This document shows, in pieces, positions 53,036 through 61,803 of a stretch of 64,000 nucleotides of DNA. The translations under genes and the position numbers were made by a program. Below the pieces are notes generated by a model. The model searched no databases. It was not told the DNA's origin and saw nothing but the letters and a program-made list of their open reading frames with translations. Numbering within the stretch: position 1 is the first letter of the stretch; each line of letters begins with the position of its first letter. Origin of the DNA: Mumia quercus (GTDB taxonomy: Bacteria; Actinomycetota; Actinomycetes; Propionibacteriales; Nocardioidaceae); assembly GCF_025506335.1 (NCBI RefSeq), contig NZ_JANZYO010000007.1, positions 216,308 to 280,307 on the forward strand, read 5' to 3'.

Positions 53036-53186
53036 GACCACCCTTCCTGCGTCTTGCCCGGCACAGTAACGAAGGCAGGGGTCAGCGCCCGGCTGGTTCT
53101 CTGGCCCTGCGCAGCACCGATGAGTTGGTCCCGCTCAGACAGTCGTGACTCGGCGGACTGTCCCCGAGACCCCCTAGGTTGACTTC

Positions 53187-54269
53187 ATGGCCAAGACACC
53201 CGCCGCGCAGGTTGCCGTCGGAGGACGCGACGTCCGCGTCACGAGCCCTGACCGCGTCGTGTACGAGCCGACCGAGCGGACGCCGGCGATCACGAAGCTT
53301 CAGGTCTGCGAGTACTTCGCCGCCGTGGGCGACACGATCATGCACAGCGTCGGAGACCGGCCGACGGCGATGGAACGCTGGCCGGACGGCTGGCGCGAGG
53401 GGATGCGGCTGGCGACCGGCCCCCAAGACCGTGGCGCCGACGGCTTCTACCAGAAGCGGCTGCCCAAGGGGGCTCCCGACTTCGTCGAGACGACGCAGAT
53501 CACCTTTCCGAGCGGGCGTACGGCCGACGAGTTGTGCCCGACCGAGCCGGCGTCGCTCGTCTGGGCGGCTCAGATGGGGGCGCTCACCTTCCACCCGTGG
53601 CCGGTACGACGCCCGGACGTCGACCATCCCGACGAGCTGCGCATCGACCTCGATCCGCAAGAGGGCACGTCGTTCGCCGACGCCCAGCGGGTCGCCGAGG
53701 TGACGCGCGAGCTGCTCGAGGAGCTCGGGCTGCGGGGCTACGCCAAGACCAGCGGCAACCGAGGCATCCACATCTACGTCCGGATCCAGCCGCGGTGGAC
53801 GTTCGACGACGTCCGTCACGCAGCGATCGGGCTCGGACGCGAGCTCGAGCAACGCGACGACGGCGTGACCACAGCATGGTGGAAGGAGGAGCGAGGCACC
53901 CGCCTCTTCCTGGACTACAACCAGAACCTCCGTGACCGTACGATCGCGAGCGCCTGGAGCCTGCGTGCTCGGCCCGGAGCGCCCGTGAGCACCCCCATGT
54001 CATGGGCTCGCCTCGCCGAGGTCACCGATCCGCGCGACTTCAACCTGACGACCGTCCTGGACTACCTCTCCGACGGTGATCCGTGGGCCGACATGGACGC
54101 CGAGGCCTACCCGCTCGATCCACTGCTCGAGCTGTGGGAGTCGCTGCCCGGTGGCGAGCTGAACTGGCCGCCCGACTATCCCAAGCAGCCGGGCGAGCCA
54201 CCGCGTGTGCAGCCCAGCAAGAAGGTCGCCGAGAACTGGGACGAGGCCGGCAACCGCGTCGAGACCTGA
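53187..54269 (+). CDS. LigD-type polymerase-domain protein (PolD-like)
   Basis: A 360-residue stand-alone archaeo-eukaryotic primase-type polymerase. It shows DELRIDLDPQEGTSFADAQ with the catalytic Asp pair, KTSGNRGIHIYVRIQPRWTF, and WWKEERGTRLFLDYNQNLRD. Such enzymes fill gaps with ribo- or deoxynucleotides in end-joining or excision repair, like mycobacterial PolD1/PolD2. No ligase or nuclease domain is fused; ligC lies 3 kb away, and no Ku gene is in the window. TAGGTT lies 6 nt upstream of the ATG, fitting a leaderless start. dinB follows by 5 nt. Confidence 0.93.
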   Translation: MAKTPAAQVAVGGRDVRVTSPDRVVYEPTERTPAITKLQVCEYFAAVGDTIMHSVGDRPTAMERWPDGWREGMRLATGPQDRGADGFYQKRLPKGAPDFVETTQITFPSGRTADELCPTEPASLVWAAQMGALTFHPWPVRRPDVDHPDELRIDLDPQEGTSFADAQRVAEVTRELLEELGLRGYAKTSGNRGIHIYVRIQPRWTFDDVRHAAIGLGRELEQRDDGVTTAWWKEERGTRLFLDYNQNLRDRTIASAWSLRARPGAPVSTPMSWARLAEVTDPRDFNLTTVLDYLSDGDPWADMDAEAYPLDPLLELWESLPGGELNWPPDYPKQPGEPPRVQPSKKVAENWDEAGNRVET

Positions 54270-54274
54270 CGGCG

Positions 54275-55315
54275 ATGGGGTGGGTGCTGCACGTCGACCT
54301 CGACCAGTTCATCGCTGCCGTCGAGGTGCTGCGCCGCCCCGAGCTTGCGGGGTTGCCGGTCGTCGTCGGTGGACGCGGTGATCCGACCGAGCGCGGAGTG
54401 GTGTCGACGGCCTCGTACGAGGCCCGCGAGTTCGGCGTGCGTTCCGGCATGCCGCTGCGCACGGCGGCCAAGAAGTGCCCGGACGCGGTGTTCCTCCCCG
54501 TCGACAAGCCCGCGTACGACGAGGCGTCCGAGGAGGTGATGGCGACGCTGCGCGGCTTCGGCACGGCGGTCGAGGTCCTCGGGTGGGACGAGGCGTTCGT
54601 CGCCGTGCCCGACGACGTGAGTGACGTCGAGGGCGCGCTGGCGTTCGCGCGGGCGATCCAGGCCCGGGTGCTCGAGCGGACGGCGCTGCACTGCTCGGTC
54701 GGCATCGGGGACAACAAGATCCGCGCAAAGAACGCGACGGACCTCGGCAAGCCGCGGGGGACGTTCGTGCTGACCCGCGACAACTGGTGGTCGGTCGTCG
54801 GCGACCGCCCCGTCGACGGGGTGTGGGGTATCGGACGCAAGATGGCGGCGCGGTTCGCCGCGATGGGCATCGCGACCGTACGCGAGCTGGGCGCGACCGA
54901 TGAAGAGCGGCTGGCCGCGGAGATCGGGCCGACGATGGGACCGTGGTACCGCCGCCTCGCCCGGGGCGTCGACACCTCGCCCGTCGACCCGACGCCGTGG
55001 GTGCCGCGCTCGCACGGGCACGAGGTGACGTTCCAGCGCGACCTCGAGGATCCGGCCGAGGTCGAGGCGGAGGTACGCCGTCTCGCCGTCGACGCGGCGC
55101 GCGACGTGGTCGAGGACGGACGGCCGGCGGTCCGCGTACGGCTCAAGATCCGTTACGTCCCGTTCGAGACGCGCACGCGGAGCATGACGCTGCCCGAGCC
55201 GACGTCCGACGCGGCGACCATCGCCGATGCCGCCGCGGCCCTGCTCGAACGGACCGACCGTACCCGCGCCGTACGGCTGGTGGGCGTCGCTGCGGAGATG
55301 GCGCCACCGACCTGA
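54275..55315 (+). CDS. dinB: Y-family DNA polymerase (DinB/Pol IV-like)
   Basis: A 346-residue translesion polymerase. HVDLDQFIAAVEVLRRPELA is motif I with the first catalytic Asp. VEVLGWDEAFVAVPD holds the D-E pair, with GWDE replacing the usual SxDE. VVSTASYEAREFGVRSGMPL and VGIGDNKIRAKNATDLGKP are conserved. The little-finger domain is at the C-terminus. The ATG lies 5 nt after polD, so they are an operon. A hairpin terminator follows 35 nt downstream. Confidence 0.92.
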   Translation: MGWVLHVDLDQFIAAVEVLRRPELAGLPVVVGGRGDPTERGVVSTASYEAREFGVRSGMPLRTAAKKCPDAVFLPVDKPAYDEASEEVMATLRGFGTAVEVLGWDEAFVAVPDDVSDVEGALAFARAIQARVLERTALHCSVGIGDNKIRAKNATDLGKPRGTFVLTRDNWWSVVGDRPVDGVWGIGRKMAARFAAMGIATVRELGATDEERLAAEIGPTMGPWYRRLARGVDTSPVDPTPWVPRSHGHEVTFQRDLEDPAEVEAEVRRLAVDAARDVVEDGRPAVRVRLKIRYVPFETRTRSMTLPEPTSDAATIADAAAALLERTDRTRAVRLVGVAAEMAPPT

Positions 55316-55350
55316 CCGCACTGCTCTGCGGGCCCCACCGAAGAATCGCC

Positions 55351-55376
55351 GCCCCACCGCATCGTTGCGGTGGGGC
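55351..55376 (+). terminator. hairpin terminator after dinB
   Basis: GCCCCACCGCA and TGCGGTGGGGC form a perfect 11-bp stem with a TCGT loop, 35 nt after the dinB stop and before the GntR operator. No T-tract follows. It probably ends the polD-dinB transcript. Confidence 0.7.
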
Positions 55377-55430
55377 CCGGACTCTCCGTGGGGCCGACCG
55401 AAAAGGTGGTTGCGTCCGAAGCAACTTCTG

Positions 55431-55456
55431 TGGTTCATTAGTCAAGTAATGAACCA
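55431..55456. promoter_or_regulatory. perfect 26-bp palindromic operator before GntR gene
   Basis: TGGTTCATTA-GTCAAG-TAATGAACCA has 10-bp arms and a 6-nt spacer. It ends 17 nt upstream of the GntR start, just before AGAGGAGG. The placement and symmetry suggest autoregulation by the adjacent YtrA-type GntR protein. Confidence 0.75.
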
Positions 55457-55473
55457 GAGGAGGTGACCGGATC

Positions 55474-55851
55474 GTGTTCGACGGACCAGAGCCGATCTAC
55501 ATCCAGATCGCCGAGCAGATCCGCGCCCAGATCCTCAGCGGCGACCTGCCTGAGGAGGCACAGGTGATGTCCACGACCCAGTACGCCACGACGTTCCGGA
55601 TCAACCCCGCGACCGCAGCCAAGGCGTTCGCGATCCTCGTCGACGAGGGGGTGCTCGAGAAGCGGCGCGGGCTCGGCATGTTCGTCGCAGCCGGCGCGCA
55701 CGAGCGACTCCTGGAGGAGCACCGCGCCGCGTACCTCGAGAAGGTCTTCCGCCCCGCCGTCGAGCAGGCCGACCTCCTCGGGATCCCGCGCTCCGAGCTC
55801 GTCTCGTACCTGACCTCCTCCCCCGCCACCACGGAAGGCACCCCACGATGA
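55474..55851 (+). CDS. GntR-family regulator, YtrA-like
   Basis: A 125-residue regulator with winged-helix DNA-binding domain: EPIYIQIAEQIRAQILSGDL, then VMSTTQYATTFRINPATAAK and AFAILVDEGVLEKRRGLGMF. The short C-terminal helix region is YtrA type, without an effector-binding domain. AGGAGG lies 10 nt upstream of the GTG. Its operator is probably the palindrome just upstream. The ABC ATPase start overlaps its stop by 4 nt. Confidence 0.92.
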   Translation: MFDGPEPIYIQIAEQIRAQILSGDLPEEAQVMSTTQYATTFRINPATAAKAFAILVDEGVLEKRRGLGMFVAAGAHERLLEEHRAAYLEKVFRPAVEQADLLGIPRSELVSYLTSSPATTEGTPR

Positions 55852-56732
55852 CCACCCCGTACGGCGCCCAGCTCACCGACGTCACCGTCCGGTACGGGAA
55901 GGGAGACCCGGCCCTCGACGGCGCGACGTTCGCGATCCGGCCGGGCACCGTCACCGGCCTCCTCGGGCGCAACGGCGCAGGCAAGTCCACCGCGCTCGCG
56001 CTGCTCGCCTCCTTGCGTCGCCCGACCTCGGGCACCGTCCTGGTCGACGGGCAGGACCCGTTCGAGAACGCCGTCGTGATGGCGGGCGTCCAGCTCGTCC
56101 GCGAGTCCGGCGACGTCCTGCGCGACACCTCGGTCAAGGAGACGCTCGGCTACTACTCAGAGCTGCGGCCGACGTGGGACACCGACCTCGCAGAGTCTCT
56201 CCTCGACCAGTTCGAGGTCTCTCGCGAGCAGAGGCCGGATCGGCTGTCGCGCGGCAAGCAGTCCGCGCTGGGGTGCGTGATCGGCCTCGCGAGCCGTGCG
56301 CCACTGACGATCTTCGACGAGACGTACCTCGGCATGGACGCGCCGAGCCGGTACGCCTTTTACGACGCGCTGCTCGAGGACTACACAGCACACCCTCGCA
56401 CCGTCGTCGTCTCCAGCCACCTCATCGACGAGGTCGAGAGGCTCTTCGAGGACGTCGTCGTGCTCCACCACGGCAAGACGCTGCTCGCCGAGACCGCCGA
56501 CACCGTCCGCGACAGGGCCGTGAGCCTCGTCGGCCCGACCAGCGCAGTCACCAAGCTCGCCGACGGACGGCGCACCCTGTCCACCCGGAGTCTCGGCGGC
56601 ACCACGCAGATCACGCTCGAGGGCGTCCTCGAGCCGGCGGAGCTGTCGCTCGCGCGCGACGCAGGAGTCGAAGTCGCCCGCGTGTCCTTGCAGGACCTCT
56701 TCATCCATCTCACCCAGGAGACAGTCCGATGA
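55848..56732 (+). CDS. ABC transporter ATPase, YtrB-like
   Basis: A 294-residue ABC ATPase. Walker A is GRNGAGKSTALALL. The signature is degenerate (LSRGKQSALGCVIGLA instead of LSGGQ) and Walker B reads PLTIFDETYLGMDAPSRYAF. VVVSSHLIDEVERLFEDVVV contains the switch His. Degenerate signatures are common in YtrB-type systems. It is coupled to both the GntR and permease genes by 4-nt overlaps. It probably exports or senses a cell-wall-active compound, by family analogy. Confidence 0.92.
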   Translation: MTTPYGAQLTDVTVRYGKGDPALDGATFAIRPGTVTGLLGRNGAGKSTALALLASLRRPTSGTVLVDGQDPFENAVVMAGVQLVRESGDVLRDTSVKETLGYYSELRPTWDTDLAESLLDQFEVSREQRPDRLSRGKQSALGCVIGLASRAPLTIFDETYLGMDAPSRYAFYDALLEDYTAHPRTVVVSSHLIDEVERLFEDVVVLHHGKTLLAETADTVRDRAVSLVGPTSAVTKLADGRRTLSTRSLGGTTQITLEGVLEPAELSLARDAGVEVARVSLQDLFIHLTQETVR

Positions 56733-57493
56733 CCGACACTCTCGATGCGGCTGCCCCTACGCAGGAGCGGCGCGGCATGTGGACCAGCGCGTACGCGACG
56801 TTCGTCGGGACGTGGCAGATCGGGACGTACTTCTGGATCGCCGTCGTCCTGATCTCCGTCGGCCTCACGTTCGTCCTCGACCGCTGGAGCGAGGTGGACA
56901 GCAGCGTCGCCGACGGCATCCTCGGCTCGGCCCCGATCTTCCTTGGTGTCATGGGCATCGTCGTCCCGCTGGCCATGCTTCCGTTGCACCTCGCGGGAGG
57001 CGCGACCCGCCGGTCCTTCGTCCGAGGAATCGTCGTCGCCGGCGTCGGGCTGGGCCTCACCTTCGGGCTCGCCGGCGCCCTCGGCATGCTGGTCGAGTCG
57101 GTCGTCCTCGACGCCCTCGGCTGGTCGGCGACTGCGGAAAGCTCCGCCCTGTACGACTCGTCGGGCGACTTCCTCGGGATCTGGCTCTCGTGGGGCCTGA
57201 GCAGCACCGCGTTCTTCCTCGGCGGAACGGCGATCGCCGTCGGCTACTACCGCTGGGGCGGCGTGCGGGGAACGGCGTTCCTTGTCCCGGTCGTCGCCCT
57301 CGTCGTCGGAGGCGAGACCGTCCTCGGCGGCGGGGTCTACTCCGTGGCAATCGATGCCGCCGTCGGCGACGACGTCGTGCCCGCCGTCGCCGCGGTGCTG
57401 ATCGCGCTCGCGGCGGTCGCCACCCTCGCGGCCCTCGTGCACCGCGCGCTGCGCGACATCCCGCTCAACCCGTCGGCCACCGCCACCTGCTGA
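56729..57493 (+). CDS. ABC-type integral membrane permease of GntR operon
   Basis: A 254-residue protein with about six hydrophobic helices, for example GTYFWIAVVLISVGLTFVLD, ILGSAPIFLGVMGIVVPLAM, IVVAGVGLGLTFGLAGALG, WGLSSTAFFLGGTAIAVGYY and VPAVAAVLIALAAVATLAAL. No close family was recognised, but the position after a YtrB-like ATPase makes it the permease. Its start overlaps the ATPase stop by 4 nt. A long hairpin follows the stop. Confidence 0.85.
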   Translation: MTDTLDAAAPTQERRGMWTSAYATFVGTWQIGTYFWIAVVLISVGLTFVLDRWSEVDSSVADGILGSAPIFLGVMGIVVPLAMLPLHLAGGATRRSFVRGIVVAGVGLGLTFGLAGALGMLVESVVLDALGWSATAESSALYDSSGDFLGIWLSWGLSSTAFFLGGTAIAVGYYRWGGVRGTAFLVPVVALVVGGETVLGGGVYSVAIDAAVGDDVVPAVAAVLIALAAVATLAALVHRALRDIPLNPSATATC

Positions 57494-57506
57494 CACCGCC
57501 GCCGCA

Positions 57507-57550
57507 ACGTCATACGTCCTGCGGGCTACTGCCCGCAGGACGTATGACGT
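57507..57550. terminator. perfect 20-bp hairpin between convergent genes
   Basis: Two perfectly complementary 20-nt arms (57507-57526 and 57531-57550) flank a TACT loop, between the convergent permease and ligC genes, only 6 nt from the ligC stop. It is unusually long and perfect, without T-tract. It is probably a bidirectional terminator. Confidence 0.75.
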
Positions 57551-57556
57551 CCGGGC

Positions 57557-58645
57557 TCAGCCGAGGACGTCGGCGAGGTCGTACGAGACGACCTCCTCGA
57601 GCTGGGCGTACGTGCACGACTCGGGGTCGCGGTCGGGCCGCCACCGCTTGAAGCGGGCGGTGTGCCGGAACCGCGTGCCCTCCATGTGCTCGTACGCCAC
57701 CTCGGCGACCAGCCGCGGCTCGATCGGCACGAACGAGAGGTCCTTCCCGGCGCTCCAGCGGCTCTGCGCACCTGGCAGCCGATCTCCGGCAGCGTGAGCC
57801 TCGGCCTCGGCCCACCGACCCCACGGATGGTCGGCAAAGTCGACCCGGAGCTTGTCCAGCTCCGCCGCGAGCTCCGCGCGGCGGGTCTCCGTGAATGCGG
57901 CGCACACGCCGACGTGCTGCAGCACCCCGTCGTCGTTGAACAGACCGAGGAGCATCGAGCCCAGCAGCGGTCGCTCCGGCGTGGACGTCTTGTGGAACCG
58001 GTAGCCGGCCACGACCACGTCGGCCGTCCGCTCGTGCTTCACCTTGAGCATCGTGCGGGCGTTCTGCTCGTACGGGGCGCGCAGCGGCTTGGCGACGACA
58101 CCGTCGAGGCCCGCCCCTTCGAACTGCCCGAACCACTCCTGCGCGACCTCGGGGTCGAGCGTCGTCCGCGTCGTGTGGACGGGGTGAGCAGCGTCCTGCA
58201 GCGCCTCGACGAGCCGGGCGCGCCGCAGCTCGAACGGCTCGCCGGTCAGGTCGTCGTCGCCGAGCGCCAGGAGGTCGAACGCCACGTACGAGGCAGGTGT
58301 CTCCTCGGCGAGCAGCCCGATGCGCGACGCGGCCGGATGGATGCGTTCCTGCAGCACCTCGAACTCGAGGCGCCCGTCCCTCGCGACCACGATCTCGCCG
58401 TCGAGGACGCAGCGCGGCGGCAGCTGCGCCTTGAAGGCGGCGACCAGCTCCGGGAAGTAGCGGGTGAGGTCACGCGTGTTGCGGCTGGTCATCTCGACCG
58501 TGTCGCCGTCCTTGAAGACGATGCAGCGGAACCCGTCCCACTTCGGCTCGTACGACAGGCCGCCCTCGACCTTCGCGGGGTCAGGGATGCCCTTCACCGA
58601 CTTCGCCAGCATCGGACGGACCGGCGGCATCACCGGCAGCTGCAT
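57557..58645 (-). CDS. ligC: ATP-dependent DNA ligase, LigC type
   Basis: A 362-residue ligase. The adenylation motif KWDGFR (about residue 32) carries the catalytic lysine; VLDGEIVV and GAGLDGVVAKPL are motifs III and IV-like, and TMLKVKHERTADVVVAG is the motif V region. ARFKRWRPDRDPESCTYAQL closes the OB fold. The start MQLPVMPPVRPMLAKSV matches mycobacterial LigC (Rv3731) from memory. It seals nicks in repair, often with PolD1; here the polD-type gene is 3 kb away. Confidence 0.95.
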   Translation of the reverse strand: MQLPVMPPVRPMLAKSVKGIPDPAKVEGGLSYEPKWDGFRCIVFKDGDTVEMTSRNTRDLTRYFPELVAAFKAQLPPRCVLDGEIVVARDGRLEFEVLQERIHPAASRIGLLAEETPASYVAFDLLALGDDDLTGEPFELRRARLVEALQDAAHPVHTTRTTLDPEVAQEWFGQFEGAGLDGVVAKPLRAPYEQNARTMLKVKHERTADVVVAGYRFHKTSTPERPLLGSMLLGLFNDDGVLQHVGVCAAFTETRRAELAAELDKLRVDFADHPWGRWAEAEAHAAGDRLPGAQSRWSAGKDLSFVPIEPRLVAEVAYEHMEGTRFRHTARFKRWRPDRDPESCTYAQLEEVVSYDLADVLG

Positions 58646-58649
58646 CGCG

Positions 58650-60800
58650 TCATCCCCTCTCCGAGGCACGGACCGGTTCCTCGAGCTCGTCCGCGTCGCG
58701 CGCGCGGTCGGCATGGCCGGGCCACCAGGCGGCGTGACCCAGCAGCGCGGTCAACGACGGCGTGAAGAACATCGACATCACGAACGCCGCCACCAAGATG
58801 CCGAACGAGATCGCGAAGCCCATCGACACCAGCAGCGGGTTGCCGCCGAGCATCAGCGCGGCGAACGAACCGGCGAGGATGATCCCGGCAGCCGCGATCG
58901 TCGGGCCTGCATGTCGTACGGCCCAGGCGGCCGCCGCCCGTGGGTCCTTGCCGTGCCGTGACTCCTCGCGAAGCCTGGCGATCATCAAGATGTTGTAGTC
59001 GGTGCCGAGCGCCGTCACGAACAGGTAGATGTAGATCGGCAGCATGAAGATGAGGCCGTCCTGGCCCTGCCCCACCTGGAACACCAGCACCGTCGCGCCG
59101 AGGGTCGCGGCGAACCCCAAGCCCACCGACGCCATCAGGTAGAGCGGCGCGACCAGGCTCCGCAGCAGGAGCGCGAGGATGATCATGATCATCAGCGCCG
59201 CCGCAGGGAAGACCACCGAGTAGTCGCGGATCATCGCGTCCTGCAGGTCGACGAAGATCGAGGTCGTCCCGCCGACCAGGGCCTCCGCCCCGTCCGGTGC
59301 GGCGGAGTGCGCCGCGTCCCGGATCGGACCCTCGACCTTCTCCATCGCCGCGTCCGACATCGGGTCGTCGTCGAGGGTGGTGACGAAGATCGCCGCCGTG
59401 CCGTCGCTGCTGGGGATCGGGGGCGCCACCTGCGCGACGCCGTCGGCCGCACCGAGCGCCTCGGCGTACTGCGCGAAGTCGGCCTGGTCGAGAGGCGCGC
59501 CGTCGGTGCTTCGCAAGACGACGGTCTGCGGGGCGGTCGCGCCGGCCGGGTAGCCCTCCAGCATGCGGTCGCTCGCCACCATCGACTCGGCGTCGTCGGG
59601 AAGGCTCAGCTGGGAGAAGTCGAACGACGGCTTGAAGCCGAACGCGAAGACGGCCAGCGAGGCCAGGAGCAGGCCAGAGGCGAGCGCGAACCGGCCCGGG
59701 TGCCGCCCGAGTGCCTCGCCCATCGCGCCGAACCTCGCGCCCTCGGGCTCCTTCTTCCACGCCTTCGACGGCCAGAACACCTTCGTGCCGAGCAGGGAGA
59801 CGACCGCGGGGATCAGCGTGAGCGCCGCCACGACGGTGACGGCGACCGCGATCGCCAGAGCAGGGCCGATCGCGCGGAAGACGCTCAAGGTCGACAGCAC
59901 GAGGGCGAGGAAGGCCACGATCACGGCGCCGCCGGCTGAGGCGATCGCCTCACCGGCCCGCTCGATCGCGTGGATCATCGCCTGCTTGGGCTCCTCGCCC
60001 TCACGCAGCCGCTCTCGGTAGCGGAACATCAGGAAGAGGATGTAGTCGGTGCCGATGCCGAACAGCACCACGATGAGGATGACCGTGATCGACGAGTCGG
60101 TCTGCAGGCCGAACAGGTCGTTGGCGTACGCGATGAGGCCGGTCGCGACCTGGGAGATGATCGTGATCACGACGATCGGGAGCAGCGCGATGATCGGGCT
60201 GCGGAAGATCACCAGCAGCAGCACGACGATCAACCCGATGGTCGCGACGCCGACTGCTGCCTCCGCGCCGCTCGCCGCCTCGGTCGCGTCGAGGTTCTGG
60301 GCGATGGACCCGGTGACGGCGACCCGCAGGTCCGTGCCGTCGGCCGCGTCGCCGACCTGCTCACGAAGGTCTTCGGCGCTGTCGTTGAGCGCGACGTCGA
60401 ACGGATCGGTCCCCTCGGCGAGCCCGACGCTGATCGTCTGGACGAGGCCGTTCTCCGACGGAGGATTGGCACGAATGTCGTCGAGGAGGTCGATGTCGGC
60501 GGCGCCGAGCTCCTTCGCCATCTCTTCGACCGCCGCGACGTCCTCCGCGCTCAGCCGCGCCCCGTCGGCGCGGTCGACGACCACGATCGCCGCCGGCTCG
60601 GTGTCGGCCAGCTCCGGGAACGCCTCCTGCTGCGCCTCCATGGCCTTGATCGACTCGTAGTGGCCGGGCAGGAAGTCGGCCTCGTCGGAGGTCGAGTCGA
60701 GCGCGGGCGCTGTGGCGACCACCACGACGGCCAGCAGGATCCAGGCGAGGATCACCTGCCAGGGATGACGGACGACATAGCGACCCAGCGTGCCGAACAA
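58650..60800 (-). CDS. MMPL/RND-family transporter
   Basis: A 716-residue membrane protein with two similar halves. Each half has an extracytoplasmic loop and several helices, including GTDYILFLMFRYRERLREG and GTDYNILMIARLREESRHGK, the MMPL signatures. VRHPWQVILAWILLAVVVVA is the first helix. MMPL proteins export lipids or lipophilic compounds with the proton gradient. The TTG start at 60800 is chosen because AAAGGGGG lies 3-8 nt upstream; the longer frame upstream overlaps the divergent ABC gene and has no site. The stop lies 4 nt from the ligC start. Confidence 0.92.
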   Translation of the reverse strand: MFGTLGRYVVRHPWQVILAWILLAVVVVATAPALDSTSDEADFLPGHYESIKAMEAQQEAFPELADTEPAAIVVVDRADGARLSAEDVAAVEEMAKELGAADIDLLDDIRANPPSENGLVQTISVGLAEGTDPFDVALNDSAEDLREQVGDAADGTDLRVAVTGSIAQNLDATEAASGAEAAVGVATIGLIVVLLLVIFRSPIIALLPIVVITIISQVATGLIAYANDLFGLQTDSSITVILIVVLFGIGTDYILFLMFRYRERLREGEEPKQAMIHAIERAGEAIASAGGAVIVAFLALVLSTLSVFRAIGPALAIAVAVTVVAALTLIPAVVSLLGTKVFWPSKAWKKEPEGARFGAMGEALGRHPGRFALASGLLLASLAVFAFGFKPSFDFSQLSLPDDAESMVASDRMLEGYPAGATAPQTVVLRSTDGAPLDQADFAQYAEALGAADGVAQVAPPIPSSDGTAAIFVTTLDDDPMSDAAMEKVEGPIRDAAHSAAPDGAEALVGGTTSIFVDLQDAMIRDYSVVFPAAALMIMIILALLLRSLVAPLYLMASVGLGFAATLGATVLVFQVGQGQDGLIFMLPIYIYLFVTALGTDYNILMIARLREESRHGKDPRAAAAWAVRHAGPTIAAAGIILAGSFAALMLGGNPLLVSMGFAISFGILVAAFVMSMFFTPSLTALLGHAAWWPGHADRARDADELEEPVRASERG

Positions 60801-60867
60801 GGGACCCCCTTTGACGCGGCGCTGCCCCCGCGGCAGCCCCAGACGATCCCATCCAACACTGGATCCA

Positions 60868-60873
60868 TAGAAT
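60868..60873 (+). promoter_or_regulatory. -10 box for leaderless ABC ATPase gene
   Basis: TAGAAT lies 6 nt before the GTG at 60880. The distance places the start of transcription on the start codon. No convincing -35 was seen. This is the clearest of several such arrangements in the window. Confidence 0.6.
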
Positions 60874-60879
60874 GTCCCA

Positions 60880-61803
60880 GTGGATTTCCCCGCCGTAGAG
60901 GTCGCCGGCCTCGTCATGCGCTACGGCGACGCGACGGCGGTCGACGGGCTCAGCCTCACCGTCGACCCAGGCACCGTCACGGCGGTGCTCGGCCCCAACG
61001 GCGCCGGGAAGACCACGACGATCGAGACCTGCGAGGGCTACCGCACACCCCAGGAGGGCAAGGTCCGGGTCCTCGGTCTCGACCCGGTACGCGACGCGGC
61101 GCGCCTGCGTCCCCGTGTCGGCGTCATGCTGCAGAGCGGCGGCGCCTGGTCGGCCTCGTACCCGCACGAGATGCTCCGCTACGTCTCCCGCCTCTACGCC
61201 AACCCGCTGGACGTCGACGCGCTCGTCGAACGCCTGGGCCTCGGCGGCGTCGGCCGGACCCCGTACCGGCGCCTGTCCGGCGGCCAGCAGCAGAGGCTCG
61301 CCCTGGCGACCGCGCTGGTCGGACGCCCCGAGCTGGTCTTCCTCGACGAGCCGACCGCAGGACTCGACCCGCAGGCCCGCCGGGCGACCTGGGAGCTGGT
61401 CGACGAGCTGCGCGCCAGCGGCGTCACCGTGGTGCTCACCACCCACTTCATGGACGAGGCCGAGCGGCTCGCCGACTGGGTCCACGTCCTCGACCACGGC
61501 CGGCTGATCGCGTCCGGCACGCCGAAGGGTCTGACGAGCGAGGGCGCCGAGAACACGCTCCGTCTCACCGGGCCCCCCGGGATCGACGTCTCCGGGCTCC
61601 TCACGGCGCTCCCAGAGGGTACGCAGGTCGTGGAGCAGGCGCCCGGCACGTACCTCGTCTCCGGCACGATCGACCCGCCGCTGCTCCAGAGCGTGACCAC
61701 ATGGTGCGTCGACCAGGGGATCCTGCTCGACGGCATCGCCGTACGCCGGCGCACGCTCGAGGACGTCTTCCTCGACCTCACCGGACGGGAGCTGCGCTCG
61801 TGA
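60880..61803 (+). CDS. ABC transporter ATP-binding protein
   Basis: A 307-residue ABC ATPase. Walker A is GPNGAGKTTTIE; the signature is LSGGQQQRLALATALVG; Walker B is LVFLDEPTAGLDPQ. TTHFMDEAERLADWVHVLDH follows. The GTG start has no Shine-Dalgarno site, but TAGAAT lies 6 nt upstream. The permease start overlaps its stop by 4 nt. With the next two genes it forms the block that lies near sufR in many actinobacteria (from memory). Confidence 0.95.
   Translation: MDFPAVEVAGLVMRYGDATAVDGLSLTVDPGTVTAVLGPNGAGKTTTIETCEGYRTPQEGKVRVLGLDPVRDAARLRPRVGVMLQSGGAWSASYPHEMLRYVSRLYANPLDVDALVERLGLGGVGRTPYRRLSGGQQQRLALATALVGRPELVFLDEPTAGLDPQARRATWELVDELRASGVTVVLTTHFMDEAERLADWVHVLDHGRLIASGTPKGLTSEGAENTLRLTGPPGIDVSGLLTALPEGTQVVEQAPGTYLVSGTIDPPLLQSVTTWCVDQGILLDGIAVRRRTLEDVFLDLTGRELRS

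Noticed and set aside
59970..60870. long plus-strand extension upstream of the ABC genes
   Set aside because: This stretch is antisense to the MMPL gene; the real starts of the ABC pair are at 60880 and 61800.
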